NCBI RefSeq assembly: GCF_004000605.1
Contig: NZ_CP018911.1
Location: forward strand, 1,364,001 to 1,428,000
Direction: 5' to 3'
DNA from: Glycocaulis alkaliphilus
GTDB taxonomy: Bacteria; Pseudomonadota; Alphaproteobacteria; Caulobacterales; Maricaulaceae
DNA length: 64,000 nucleotides
Shown: positions 17,974-26,441 of the stretch, in pieces
Layout: each line of letters opens with the position of its first letter
Numbering within the stretch: position 1 is the stretch's first letter
The notes under the pieces: generated by a model
Databases searched by the model: none
What the model was told of the DNA's origin: nothing
What the model saw: only the letters and a program-made list of their open reading frames with translations
Translations under genes and position numbers: made by a program

Positions 17974-18621
17974 ATGGCGTTAACCTTGCTGACAGCTGGC
18001 AAATCAGGGGGTGGGGTATTGGAACGGCTGACCGAGCTTGAACATGAACCGGCCCGCGCCCTCGCCGCTGAATACATGCATGAGGCCGACATCCTTCTGG
18101 GCCGCCTCCCGCGCCGCGTGGCCCGGCATTACCGGCGTGAAGTGGAAGTGCGGGTGATTGAAGCCCTGAATGGCGGCCGCAATGCGAGCGCGGACACGGT
18201 GGCCCGCGCGCTCGATCTCGTCGGCCCGCCCGGCCACTACCTGCCGTCTGAAATCGCCGGTCAGGCCGCACGTCATGCCGCGCGCACCCTCAACCCGCGC
18301 CGGGTGGTAGAGGCATTGCGCTACGGGGCCATGTCAGGGCCGGGCACCGCCGCTGCCGTCAGCGTGCTGGGCCTGCTTTACGCCGCTGCTGCCTTTGCCA
18401 TCATCGCGGGCATTGCCCGGCTGATCTCGCCTGATGCTGCCGGCGTCTATCAATTGGCCAATGGCGCCTATGTTCTGGGCGTCGGCGGGAATCACTCCGA
18501 AGCGCGCGACGTGCTGGGTATATTGTTCGTGCCGCTCAGCTGGGCCTTTGGCGCAGGCCTCTACACAGCGCTGGCGCAGCTATTGCCGGTCGTGATCCGC
18601 GAACGGTCGCGCAGACGATAG
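17974..18621 (+). CDS. Small two-helix membrane protein of unknown function
   Basis: Up to 215 residues. The N-terminal half is helical and charged (LERLTELEHEPARALAAEYM; DILLGRLPRRVARHYRREVE), of the kind seen in HAAS/DUF1700-type prefix domains. The C-terminal half has two membrane segments (AAAVSVLGLLYAAAAFAII and GILFVPLSWAFGAGLYTAL). The ATG at 17974 has no ribosome site; an in-frame TTG at 18019 preceded by GGGGGTGGGG is an alternative that fits the domain start better. No neighbour suggests a role. Confidence 0.6.
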   Translation: MALTLLTAGKSGGGVLERLTELEHEPARALAAEYMHEADILLGRLPRRVARHYRREVEVRVIEALNGGRNASADTVARALDLVGPPGHYLPSEIAGQAARHAARTLNPRRVVEALRYGAMSGPGTAAAVSVLGLLYAAAAFAIIAGIARLISPDAAGVYQLANGAYVLGVGGNHSEARDVLGILFVPLSWAFGAGLYTALAQLLPVVIRERSRRR

Positions 18622-18654
18622 CCAGGTCGCGAAAATCTGAGGAAGTAGGGGGCT

Positions 18655-18960
18655 TCTGTTGCCAGGCGCCCCCCGAACCCCGCCTGCGGCTTGCTAGAGC
18701 CGAGGACTTAAGATGCGAAATGATCGCGCCGCTTACGCAGCGAGACGCACTTCTTCAGCAAAGTTGTCGTTGGCAACTTTAACAATGGGCTGATAACGGA
18801 GCCCATGCGGGTGAAAGCAACGTCTTTACCCATCCGTCGATCCTGATCGGCCCCATGCTCACCGCCCAACGCAGCGGAAAAGAGATTGGTGGAGCCGCCG
18901 GGAATCGCACCCGGGTCCGGTCTGGTTATTACACGCACGTTTATCACCATAGACCGCCGA
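18655..18960 (-). ncRNA. ssrA: Transfer-messenger RNA, permuted two-piece form
   Basis: Read on the minus strand, the acceptor piece comes first and ends in the T-arm sequence GGGTGCGATTCCCGGCGGC and CCACCA, its 3' end at 18887. After about 32 intervening bases the coding piece starts at 18854 with GGGGCCGATCAGGATCGACG. The tag frame at 18774-18733 encodes ANDNFAEEVRLAA and a TAA stop; with the charged alanine the tag is AANDNFAEEVRLAA. Acceptor-before-coding order is the circular permutation known from alphaproteobacteria, where the precursor is cut into two RNAs. Outer ends are approximate. It rescues stalled ribosomes; the tag is recognised by SspB and ClpXP. Confidence 0.93.
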
Positions 18961-19007
18961 AGCGGACGAGATTGAATATAAGGCGTCTGGCCGTGTTATG
19001 AAAGGGT

Positions 19008-19679
19008 ATGGCACGGCTTTACCCCCTGATATGTCTGCTGACGGGCTTCACGCTTGCGCTTGCTGCCTGCACCCGGCCTGCGCCGGTGGCGGTCGCCAGC
19101 GCGGATGACTGCGAGCTGATCGCCGTCAGTTCCAATGGCTGGCATACGAATTTCTACCTGCCTGCAAGCGCGTTTCCCGGTGACGGGCCGTTGCGCGCGG
19201 CGTTTCCCGATGCGCGCTGGTTCTCAATCGGCTGGGGCGATGCGGGAGCCTATGTGGATGGCGTAAACCCGCTCAACAGCATCGCCGCCATCGCATGGCC
19301 AACGCGCTCTGTCGTGCATGTCGCGGCGCTGGGCCGTGATCCGCGCGAGGCCTATTTGAGCGAATATCGCGATGTCGCGCTGTCCGGTGAGGCGCTCGCC
19401 ATCATCGTTGAGGGTCTGGAGGCCGAGCTGGTGCTGGATGAGGCGGGCGCTCCGCGCTTAGTCGCTGACGGGCTGGATGCGCGCGGCAGCGCGTTTCTGG
19501 CTGGCCGCTCCACCTACCACGCTTTCCAGAGCTGCAATGTATGGACGGCGGCCCGCCTGCGCGAGGCGGGCCTTGATGTCGGCTGGACGGGCGCGCATTT
19601 GCTGCCCGCAAGCCTGCTAAACCGGCTGGAGCGGACAGCGCCATCACGCTGCCCGCCCCCCGGGAAGGAAACCCGCTAG
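19008..19679 (+). CDS. DUF2459 family lipoprotein
   Basis: 223 residues with a lipoprotein signal: hydrophobic core LYPLICLLTGFTLALAAC and a lipobox ending at Cys21. The mature part has the DUF2459 pattern SSNGWHTNFYLP, WFSIGWGDAGAYVD, PTRSVVHV and FQSCNVWTAARLREAGL. The Asn/His and Cys-Asn positions resemble a papain-like fold active site, but the activity of this family is unknown to me. It is transcribed divergently from tmRNA with only about 50 bases between. Confidence 0.8.
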   Translation: MARLYPLICLLTGFTLALAACTRPAPVAVASADDCELIAVSSNGWHTNFYLPASAFPGDGPLRAAFPDARWFSIGWGDAGAYVDGVNPLNSIAAIAWPTRSVVHVAALGRDPREAYLSEYRDVALSGEALAIIVEGLEAELVLDEAGAPRLVADGLDARGSAFLAGRSTYHAFQSCNVWTAARLREAGLDVGWTGAHLLPASLLNRLERTAPSRCPPPGKETR

Positions 19680-20056
19680 CCGGGAATGCCGGTCATCAGG
19701 AAGGCATTCAGCTTGTTGCCGTCGGGATCGCGGAAATAGCCGGCGTAGAAATTGTCGCCGCGCGGGCCGGGCTTGCCTTCACACGTGCCGCCATGGGCCA
19801 GCGCGATGTCATAGAGCCGGTGGACCTGCTCCTTGTCTTTCGCTTCCAGCGCGACCATCACGCCATTGCCGACACTGGCCGCATTGCCGTCAAACGGCTT
19901 GGTGGCGGCGATGCCGGCCGCGCCGCCGGGCTTGCCCCAGGCCACGAAAGCGTCACTCTCCATCATGCGCGGCGTGTCGAGCTCTTTCGCGATGGCATCG
20001 TAGAAGGCACACGCTTTTTCCAGGTCGTTCGTGCCGACAGTTACATATCCGATCAT
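19676..20056 (-). CDS. VOC-superfamily glyoxalase-like protein
   Basis: 126-residue vicinal-oxygen-chelate fold protein: [20 protein letters not shown] at the start, and the C-terminal [19 protein letters not shown], which supplies the last strand with its conserved DPDGN turn. Start chosen at 20056 because AAGGGAA lies upstream. Members include glyoxalases, dioxygenases and resistance proteins; the substrate is not predictable. The stop overlaps the end of the DUF2459 gene by four bases, tail to tail. Confidence 0.82.
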   Translation of the reverse strand: MIGYVTVGTNDLEKACAFYDAIAKELDTPRMMESDAFVAWGKPGGAAGIAATKPFDGNAASVGNGVMVALEAKDKEQVHRLYDIALAHGGTCEGKPGPRGDNFYAGYFRDPDGNKLNAFLMTGIPG

Positions 20057-20252
20057 TGAAATATTCCCTTTTTGTTCCAGCCCACGCAAACTGCCACCAG
20101 CGCGCGGTGCGGGCAAGGGCGATTTGATGTCCGGAGACTTAAATCCTGTTCATAACTGGCTTGTGCCTGCGGTTTGGTGGCCCGCATGGGTAGGCCGAAT
20201 CACCCCGATGGGGCAGGGTGCCCCCATACCCTCGCGGCTTAGAGAATCGCCC

Positions 20253-21092
20253 ATGGCCCTTGCCGAACATCATCCCGCCCCCACGCCCCCCGGCATCGAG
20301 GCGGCGTATCTCGATCTGCTGCGCGATGTGATGGCCAACGGCACGCCGTCAGATGACCGCACAGGGGTAGGCACGCGCACGGTGTTTGGCCGCCAGATAC
20401 GCTGTGATCTGGCTGACGGGTTTCCGCTTCTGACCACCAAGAAGGTGCATTTCCGCTCCATCGCCATCGAGCTTCTCTGGTTCATCAAGGGGATGACCAA
20501 TGTGACATGGCTGCAGGAGCGCGGCGTCACCATCTGGGATGAGTGGGCGGACGAAAATGGCGAGCTGGGCCCCGTCTATGGCAAGCAATGGCGGCGCTGG
20601 ACTGGCCCTGACGGGCGCGAGATTGACCAGCTGGCAGATCTTGTGGCGCAGATAAAGGCCAATCCGGCTTCGCGCCGCCTCGTGCTGTCGGCTTGGAACC
20701 CGGCCGATGTGCCCTCCATGGCGCTGCCGCCTTGTCATACGCTGTTCCAGTTCCACGTCGCGAACGGGCGTCTCTCGCTGCAGCTTTACCAGCGCAGCGC
20801 GGATTTGTTCCTCGGCGTACCGTTCAATATCGCGAGCTATGCGCTGCTGCTGGCCATGATGGCGCAGGCGACGGGGCTGAAACCCGGCGAGTTCGTCCAC
20901 ACATTCGGGGACGCACACATTTATTCAAACCATGTCGAGCAGGTGGAGCGCCAGCTGGCCCGCGATATGCGGCCGCTGCCCACGCTGAAGCTCAATCCGA
21001 ACATCACCGACCTCTTCGCCTTCGAGTACGAAGACATTGAGATCATCGGCTATGACCCGCATCCGGGCATATCCGCGCCGGTGGCGGTTTAG
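20253..21092 (+). CDS. thyA: Thymidylate synthase
   Basis: Methylates dUMP to dTMP using methylene-tetrahydrofolate. 279 residues from the ATG at 20253, the first start giving the normal N-terminus; the frame is open for 74 codons upstream without homology. Nucleophile Cys161 in [13 protein letters not shown], the phosphate-binding [12 protein letters not shown] (139-150) and the DRTGVGTRT loop are present. It sits next to folA, which recycles the dihydrofolate it produces. Confidence 0.97.
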   Translation: MALAEHHPAPTPPGIEAAYLDLLRDVMANGTPSDDRTGVGTRTVFGRQIRCDLADGFPLLTTKKVHFRSIAIELLWFIKGMTNVTWLQERGVTIWDEWADENGELGPVYGKQWRRWTGPDGREIDQLADLVAQIKANPASRRLVLSAWNPADVPSMALPPCHTLFQFHVANGRLSLQLYQRSADLFLGVPFNIASYALLLAMMAQATGLKPGEFVHTFGDAHIYSNHVEQVERQLARDMRPLPTLKLNPNITDLFAFEYEDIEIIGYDPHPGISAPVAV

Positions 21093-21101
21093 GGCGGCGG
21101 T

Positions 21102-21614
21102 GTGAGTGGTATCCCCCTCTCAATCGTCGTCGCCGTCGCGAAGAATGGCGTGATCGGGCGGGACAATGACCTGCCATGGCGCATCCCCTCTGACCTGAAG
21201 AACTTCAAGGCCACCACGCTCGGCAAGCCGGTCATCATGGGCCGCAAGACGTGGGACAGCCTGCCGCGCAAGCCTTTGCCCGGCCGCGCCAATTTCGTTG
21301 TCTCACGCAGCGTCACGGCACTGGAAGGCGCGCAAGTTTTCTCCGATGCGGACGATGCGGTGGAGGCTGCGCGCAAGGTTGCGGTGAAGGATGGTGCCAG
21401 CGAAGTATGCCTGATTGGCGGCGCGGCGCTTTATGCAGCCCTGCTGCCCGCTGTCAGCCGCATCCATCTGACCGAAGTCGATCTCGAGCCGGAGGGTGAT
21501 GCGCATTTTCCGATGCTTAACCCGCTCGAATGGCGTGAGGTCAGCGCCGAACGTTTCAACCCGGCACCGGGCGATGATGCGGGGTTTGTGGCGCGGGTTC
21601 TGGAGCGGGTGTGA
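21102..21614 (+). CDS. folA: Dihydrofolate reductase
   Basis: NADPH-dependent reduction of dihydrofolate. 170 residues, GTG start at 21102, nine bases after thyA. Substrate-binding Asp31 in LPWRIPSDLKNFK, the NADPH motifs GRKTWDSLP and CLIGGAALYAALLP, and the late HLTEVDLEPEGDAHFP strand are all present. Operon with thyA, so folate reduction keeps pace with dTMP synthesis. Confidence 0.96.
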   Translation: MSGIPLSIVVAVAKNGVIGRDNDLPWRIPSDLKNFKATTLGKPVIMGRKTWDSLPRKPLPGRANFVVSRSVTALEGAQVFSDADDAVEAARKVAVKDGASEVCLIGGAALYAALLPAVSRIHLTEVDLEPEGDAHFPMLNPLEWREVSAERFNPAPGDDAGFVARVLERV

Positions 21615-21720
21615 CGCATCGCGCACTGCGTCCGGTGCCGGTTTGACTTGAACCGGCGGGCCGATCCGTCCACATATCGTCGCAACACCGATCAATTTTC
21701 ATTCCGTTACGAGGACGTAT

Positions 21721-22905
21721 ATGCCCTGGAACGACAATGCAGGCGGCGGCGGGGGGCCTTGGGGCTCTGGCGGCGGCGGACGGCGCGGCAATAACAATAA
21801 CCAGAATCCGTGGGGGCAAGGCCCCGGCGGCGGACGGCGTGGCTCTGGCAACGGGCAGGGCGGCGGCGAGCCGGATCTGGAACAGTTCATTGCCCAGTTG
21901 CAGGCACGTATCCGGCGCATGTTCGGCGGCGGTGGCGGCAAGGGCTCCGGCGGTCCGGGCCTTGGCCTGATCGCGGCGGGCATCTTCTTTGTCTGGCTCG
22001 CCTGGCCGGGGTCTGCCTGGTACGTGGTCGGCCCGCAGCAGGCGGGTGTGGTCCTGCGCTTTGGCGAATATGTGCGCACCACGGGCGCGGGCCTGCAGTT
22101 CAAGCTGCCGGTGCCGTTCGAGACGGTGATGCTGCCGGAAGTGACGACGACCAACGAGGTCGCCGTCGGTGCCACGCCGCAGGAAAGCCTGATGCTGACC
22201 CGCGACGAGAACATCGTCGAGATCGATTTCGTGGTGCAGTGGCGTGTTGACCTGACCTACCCGGAAGGTGTGCGCGACTTCCTGTTCAATGTGCGTGATC
22301 CGCAAGGCACGGTGAAAGCCGTTGCCGAAAGCGCGATGCGTGAAGTTGTCGGCACGACCGAGCTTCAGCCCATCATTACGGCGGGCCGGACCGATGTTGC
22401 CCGCCGCGCGCGCCAGATCATCCAGGATACGCTCGCCAACTATAATTCCGGCATTCAGGTGCTGGAGGTCCAGCTGCGTGAAGCGTCGGCACCGGCCAGC
22501 GTTATCGACGCGTTCCGCGATGTGGACGCGGCGCGTCAGGATGCGGAGCGTGCCGCACTGCAGGCGACGGCCCACGCCAACCAGGTGATCCCCGAAGCGC
22601 GCGGTGATGCAGTGCGTCTGCTGGAGGAATCGCGCGGTTATCGCGAGCGTGTGATAGCGGAAGCTGAGGGCCAGGCCTCACGCTTCAACCAGATTTACAC
22701 CGAGTATCGCCTGGCACCCGATGTTACCCGCCGGCGCATTTTCCTCGAAACGATGGAGCAGGTGCTGGGCCGGTCTGAACTGATCATCCTTGATCAGCAG
22801 AGCGGAAGCGGCGCAGTGCCATACCTTCCGCTTGACCAGCTTGGCCGGGACCGCAGCCCCGCCCGCACGCAAACCGGTTCCGCATCCAGAACGGGAGAGC
22901 GCTGA
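21721..22905 (+). CDS. hflK: FtsH modulator HflK
   Basis: SPFH/band-7 protein that with HflC forms a cage around FtsH in the inner membrane. 394 residues. A Gly/Asn-rich N-terminus (1-80) is followed by one membrane helix (about 79-98, GLIAAGIFFVWLAWPG) and the band-7 domain (WYVVGPQQAGVVLRFGEY onward) with the coiled segment around EARGDAVRLLEESRGYRERV. Ribosome site GAGGA lies upstream. It heads the operon hflK-hflC-DUF2065-degP-miaA. Confidence 0.95.
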   Translation: MPWNDNAGGGGGPWGSGGGGRRGNNNNQNPWGQGPGGGRRGSGNGQGGGEPDLEQFIAQLQARIRRMFGGGGGKGSGGPGLGLIAAGIFFVWLAWPGSAWYVVGPQQAGVVLRFGEYVRTTGAGLQFKLPVPFETVMLPEVTTTNEVAVGATPQESLMLTRDENIVEIDFVVQWRVDLTYPEGVRDFLFNVRDPQGTVKAVAESAMREVVGTTELQPIITAGRTDVARRARQIIQDTLANYNSGIQVLEVQLREASAPASVIDAFRDVDAARQDAERAALQATAHANQVIPEARGDAVRLLEESRGYRERVIAEAEGQASRFNQIYTEYRLAPDVTRRRIFLETMEQVLGRSELIILDQQSGSGAVPYLPLDQLGRDRSPARTQTGSASRTGER

Positions 22906-22906
22906 T

Positions 22907-23800
22907 ATGCCTCGTATTGTATTGATCAGCCTTGCCGTCATCCTCGCCATCGCGGTGATTGTCGGTCTGTCGGCGACCTATACCGTTTCCGAACGGGAAT
23001 CCGCTCTGGTGCTGCGGCTGGGTAATCCGGTCGCCGTCATCAACGAGCCCGGTGACGAAGAGCCGGGTCTGCACTTCAAGATCCCGTTCGTCGATGACGT
23101 GCTTCATTTCGACAAGCGCAATGTCGAGTTCAACATGGCACCGGCCGAGATACTGGCCGCAGACCAGGAACGTCTCGTCGTTGATGCCTTCCTGCGCTAC
23201 CGCATCGTCAATCCGTTGCGGGTCTACCAGACCGTGCGCGACGAGCGTGGCCTGCAGCAGCGCCTGTCGGCGATCATGGATGACTCGCTGCGCGGCGTAA
23301 TCGCCTCTATCCCGTCCAGCGAGGTCATCTCCGGTCAGCGCGCCCAGGTGATGAACCGTATCCAGCTTGCCGTCGAGGCGCAGGTCGCCACGCAGGATAT
23401 CGGAATCCAGGTAATTGACGTGCGTATCCTGCGCGCTGACCTGCCTCAGCAGATCACCGACCGGGTGTTCGAGCGGATGCGGTCCGAGCGTCAGCAGGAA
23501 GCAGCCCTGATCCGTGCCCAAGGTGAGGAGCGGGCCCGCCAGATCCGCGCCGAGGCCGACCGGGAAGCCGTGGTTATTCTCGCGAATGCCCGCGCCGAAG
23601 CGGAACGTATCCGCGGTGAGGGCGATGGCCGCCGGACGGCGATCTTTGCGGAGTCCTATGGGCAGGACCCGGACTTCTTCGCCTTCTACCGCTCGATGCT
23701 GGCCTATGATCTCGCCCTGCGGGACAATACGCCGATCATCATCAGTCCGGATTCGGAGTTCTTCCGCTACTTCCAGAACCAGGCGGGGGCGCCGAACTAA
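22907..23800 (+). CDS. hflC: FtsH modulator HflC
   Basis: Partner of HflK. 297 residues from the ATG at 22907, one base after the hflK stop. N-terminal membrane helix (IVLISLAVILAIAVIVGL), then the band-7 domain (SERESALVLRLGNPV) and the conserved RADLPQQITDRVFERMRSER and late PDFFAFYRSMLAY segments. Starting here rather than further upstream leaves the signal-anchor at the N-terminus as in the family. Confidence 0.95.
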   Translation: MPRIVLISLAVILAIAVIVGLSATYTVSERESALVLRLGNPVAVINEPGDEEPGLHFKIPFVDDVLHFDKRNVEFNMAPAEILAADQERLVVDAFLRYRIVNPLRVYQTVRDERGLQQRLSAIMDDSLRGVIASIPSSEVISGQRAQVMNRIQLAVEAQVATQDIGIQVIDVRILRADLPQQITDRVFERMRSERQQEAALIRAQGEERARQIRAEADREAVVILANARAEAERIRGEGDGRRTAIFAESYGQDPDFFAFYRSMLAYDLALRDNTPIIISPDSEFFRYFQNQAGAPN

Positions 23801-23804
23801 CCAG

Positions 23805-24014
23805 ATGAGTGTCGGAGCCATGCTCGGCTGGATCGTCCTCGCTATCGGCCTCGTGCTGGTTGTCGAGGGGCTTCTTTACGCGCTGGCTCCGTCTCTCGCC
23901 CGGCGGATGGCAGAAGCGGCGGCCAGCGTGCCACCCGGCACGCTGCGGCTGGCGGGTGTGGGCGCGGTTGCTGCAGGCGTAATCCTGGTCTGGTTTGGAC
24001 GGTCCGTGGGCTGA
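23805..24014 (+). CDS. DUF2065 family small membrane protein (YjeT-like)
   Basis: 69 residues with two hydrophobic segments (MLGWIVLAIGLVLVVEGLLY and LRLAGVGAVAAGVILVWFG) around a short basic loop (PSLARRMAEAAASVP). This is the DUF2065/YjeT pattern; the gene characteristically follows hflC, as it does here, four bases downstream. Function unknown; the position suggests a link to HflKC or the protease that follows. Confidence 0.85.
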   Translation: MSVGAMLGWIVLAIGLVLVVEGLLYALAPSLARRMAEAAASVPPGTLRLAGVGAVAAGVILVWFGRSVG

Positions 24015-24094
24015 GCGCCACCTGCAATGGGGGGTGTTGGCAGGCAAACAACGCGTTAAGCTTGATCAAACCTGCCTTGCTACCGGAGTCGCCC

Positions 24095-25495
24095 ATGCGT
24101 GCCGTTCTGGCTGTCATAGCCGCCGCATTCCTGCTTGCCGTCCCTCAGGCGCTGGCCCAGCCCCGTGAGGGGTTCGGTGATCTGGCAGACCAGCTCTCGC
24201 CAGCGGTGGTCAACATATCGGCGGCCCAGCGCATGCGCTCGCAGGCCAATCTGCCGACTTTCCCGCCGGGCTCTCCGCTCGAGCGCTTCAATGATCTTCT
24301 CGGTGACAATCCGCGCGTGGCCAACTCGCTGGGGTCGGGATTCATCATCGACGCGCGCGGGCTGGTCGTAACGAATAACCATGTCATTGAGGAAGCCGAC
24401 GAGGTCGAGGTCGTCTTTACCGATGGGCGCACGCTGCCGGCCGATATTGTCGGCGTGGACCCGGCGACCGACCTGGCGGTACTGCGCATTCGGGGCGGGG
24501 GCGAGAATTTCCCCTTCGTGCGCTTTGGCGACTCTGATGGCGCGCGGGTCGGCGACTGGGTTATTGCGATCGGCAACCCGTTCGGCCTTGGCGGTTCACT
24601 GACAGCAGGTGTGATTTCGGCGCGAGGGCGCGAGATCGGCGGACGCTATGACGACTATCTGCAGACCGACGTCGCCATCAACCGGGGTAATTCCGGCGGG
24701 CCGCTCTTCAATATGGATGGCCAGGTTGTCGGTGTGAACACCGCCATTTTCTCACCGACCGGCGCCAGTGTCGGTATCAGCTTTTCCATCCCCTCCAACA
24801 TTGCAGCGCCCATCGTGCGCCAGCTGGCCGAGTTCGGCGAAACCCGCCGTGGCTGGCTGGGCGTCAATGTGCAGGCCGTGACCGCCGATACCGCAGAAGC
24901 GCTGGGACTGGCCAGTCCGCGCGGCGCCATTGTCAGCCGGGTCGATCCGGACGGACCCGCCTATGCCGCGGGAATTGAGCGCGGTGACCTCATTCTGGCG
25001 TTCAATGGCGAGGTGGTGCCCGATGACCGGCGCCTGCCTCGCATGGTCGCCGACACGGCTATCGGGTCGCGTGTCAGCGTCGATGTCCTGCGGCGGGGTG
25101 AGCCTTTGACCCTGGAAGTAGAGGTGCAGCGCCTTGACGAACCCGACGCTGCCCCGGCGCGCCCTGTGGGCGCAGATTCAGACACGCCGGGCGCAACGCC
25201 ATCGTCGCGCACCGTGTTCGGCCTGACGCTCGCGCCTGTTACCGACGCGCTGCGCCGCACGCACCGCCTGCACCCGGACGCCAGAGGGCTGGTCGTTACA
25301 GCCGTCGAACCGGGGTCGGACGCGGCGGGCAAGGTACGCGTCGGCGACGTTGTGGAGGAGATTGCCTGGACGCAGGTCAGCACGGTTGACGAGGCCCGCC
25401 AGATTGCCCGCGCCGCAGCGGGTGAGAGCGGCCGCCCGGTGCTTTTCAGCTTGAACCGCCAAGGCCAGTTCATCCTGCAAAGCCTTAGACCATAA
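24095..25495 (+). CDS. Deg/HtrA-type periplasmic serine protease
   Basis: 466 residues. Signal peptide MRAVLAVIAAAFLLAVPQALA; start chosen at 24095 with GGAG upstream. Trypsin-like domain with the triad His96 (VTNNHVIEE), Asp126 (DPATDLAVL) and Ser200 (NRGNSGGPLF), then two PDZ domains (about 250-340 and 370-460). This is the DegP/DegQ layout for degradation and chaperoning of misfolded envelope proteins. Linkage to hflKC is common in proteobacteria. DegP and DegQ cannot be told apart here. Confidence 0.93.
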   Translation: MRAVLAVIAAAFLLAVPQALAQPREGFGDLADQLSPAVVNISAAQRMRSQANLPTFPPGSPLERFNDLLGDNPRVANSLGSGFIIDARGLVVTNNHVIEEADEVEVVFTDGRTLPADIVGVDPATDLAVLRIRGGGENFPFVRFGDSDGARVGDWVIAIGNPFGLGGSLTAGVISARGREIGGRYDDYLQTDVAINRGNSGGPLFNMDGQVVGVNTAIFSPTGASVGISFSIPSNIAAPIVRQLAEFGETRRGWLGVNVQAVTADTAEALGLASPRGAIVSRVDPDGPAYAAGIERGDLILAFNGEVVPDDRRLPRMVADTAIGSRVSVDVLRRGEPLTLEVEVQRLDEPDAAPARPVGADSDTPGATPSSRTVFGLTLAPVTDALRRTHRLHPDARGLVVTAVEPGSDAAGKVRVGDVVEEIAWTQVSTVDEARQIARAAAGESGRPVLFSLNRQGQFILQSLRP

Positions 25496-25514
25496 GGCTT
25501 TGCTGGAGGTGGCC

Positions 25515-26441
25515 ATGCCGCCCTTTATCCTGATTGGCGGCCCGACCGCATCCGGCAAGACGGCTCTAGCGGTTGCGCTGGCGCGCCATATTGGCGGCGA
25601 GGTGATCAACACCGACTCCATGCAGCTTTACCGGGGGCTGGACATATTGTCCGCGCAGCCGGACGAGGCCGAGCGCGCCGGGGTGCCGCATCATCTGTTC
25701 GCCGTTGCAGACCCATCGGAGCGCTGGTCGGCGGGCCGGTGGGCCCGGGCTGCACTGGCGATCGCCGAGCCTTTGCAAAAACGAGGCGTGCCTGCCGTTT
25801 TCGTCGGCGGTACAGGGCTGTACTTCAAGGCGCTGATAGATGGCATTGCTCCGGCGCCGGACATTCCGGCCGGGGTGCGCGCCGACGTGGGCGCACTGGA
25901 GCAATCGGGATACGCGCCACTGCGTGCCGAGGCGGAGCGTCTGGATGCTGAAGGCGCGGGGCGGATCAAGCCCGGTGACCGGCAGCGTCTTGTTCGCCTG
26001 ATCGAGCTGGTGCGCACAACGGGAAAACCTTTAAGCGTGCTGCACGCCGATACCCGTCCGCTGATTGCGCCGGGCAGCTGGGCGGGCTTTGCCCTGCGGC
26101 CTGACCGCGAGGCGCTCTACGCCCGCATTGAACGGCGCTTTGATGCCATGATGGCAGCAGGCGCGCTGGAAGAGGCGCGGGCCCTGCATGCGCGCGGGCT
26201 GGACCGTCAGCTTCCTGCGCTGAAGGCTGTGGGTGTCCGGCCGCTGCTGGCACACCTCGACGGTGAACTTCACCTCGAAGAAGCTGTGGAGCGGGCCAAG
26301 ACCGACTCCCGGCGCTATGCCAAGCGTCAGTTCACCTGGTTCACCAACCAGCATGCCGACTGGACGCGCCTTGATGCCCCCACACATGAAGAGAACTTCG
26401 CACGCTTGCGGATCGCCCTTGAAGAGACGGATACGCCATGA
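25515..26441 (+). CDS. miaA: tRNA dimethylallyltransferase
   Basis: Transfers a dimethylallyl group to A37 of tRNAs reading UNN codons. 308 residues; the ATG at 25515 has GGAGG six bases upstream and starts MPPFILIGG. P-loop GGPTASGKT (8-16), the substrate segment NTDSMQLYRGLDILSAQP, FVGGTGLYFKALIDG and the C-terminal RRYAKRQFTWFTNQ are diagnostic. It overlaps the next gene by four bases. Confidence 0.96.
   Translation: MPPFILIGGPTASGKTALAVALARHIGGEVINTDSMQLYRGLDILSAQPDEAERAGVPHHLFAVADPSERWSAGRWARAALAIAEPLQKRGVPAVFVGGTGLYFKALIDGIAPAPDIPAGVRADVGALEQSGYAPLRAEAERLDAEGAGRIKPGDRQRLVRLIELVRTTGKPLSVLHADTRPLIAPGSWAGFALRPDREALYARIERRFDAMMAAGALEEARALHARGLDRQLPALKAVGVRPLLAHLDGELHLEEAVERAKTDSRRYAKRQFTWFTNQHADWTRLDAPTHEENFARLRIALEETDTP

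Noticed and set aside
18708-18950. 80-codon minus-strand open frame
   Set aside because: It lies entirely within the tmRNA and follows its structure, not a protein.
20031-20252. N-terminal extension of thymidylate synthase
   Set aside because: Open frame only; no similarity, overlaps the divergent VOC gene start, and the normal start lies at 20253.
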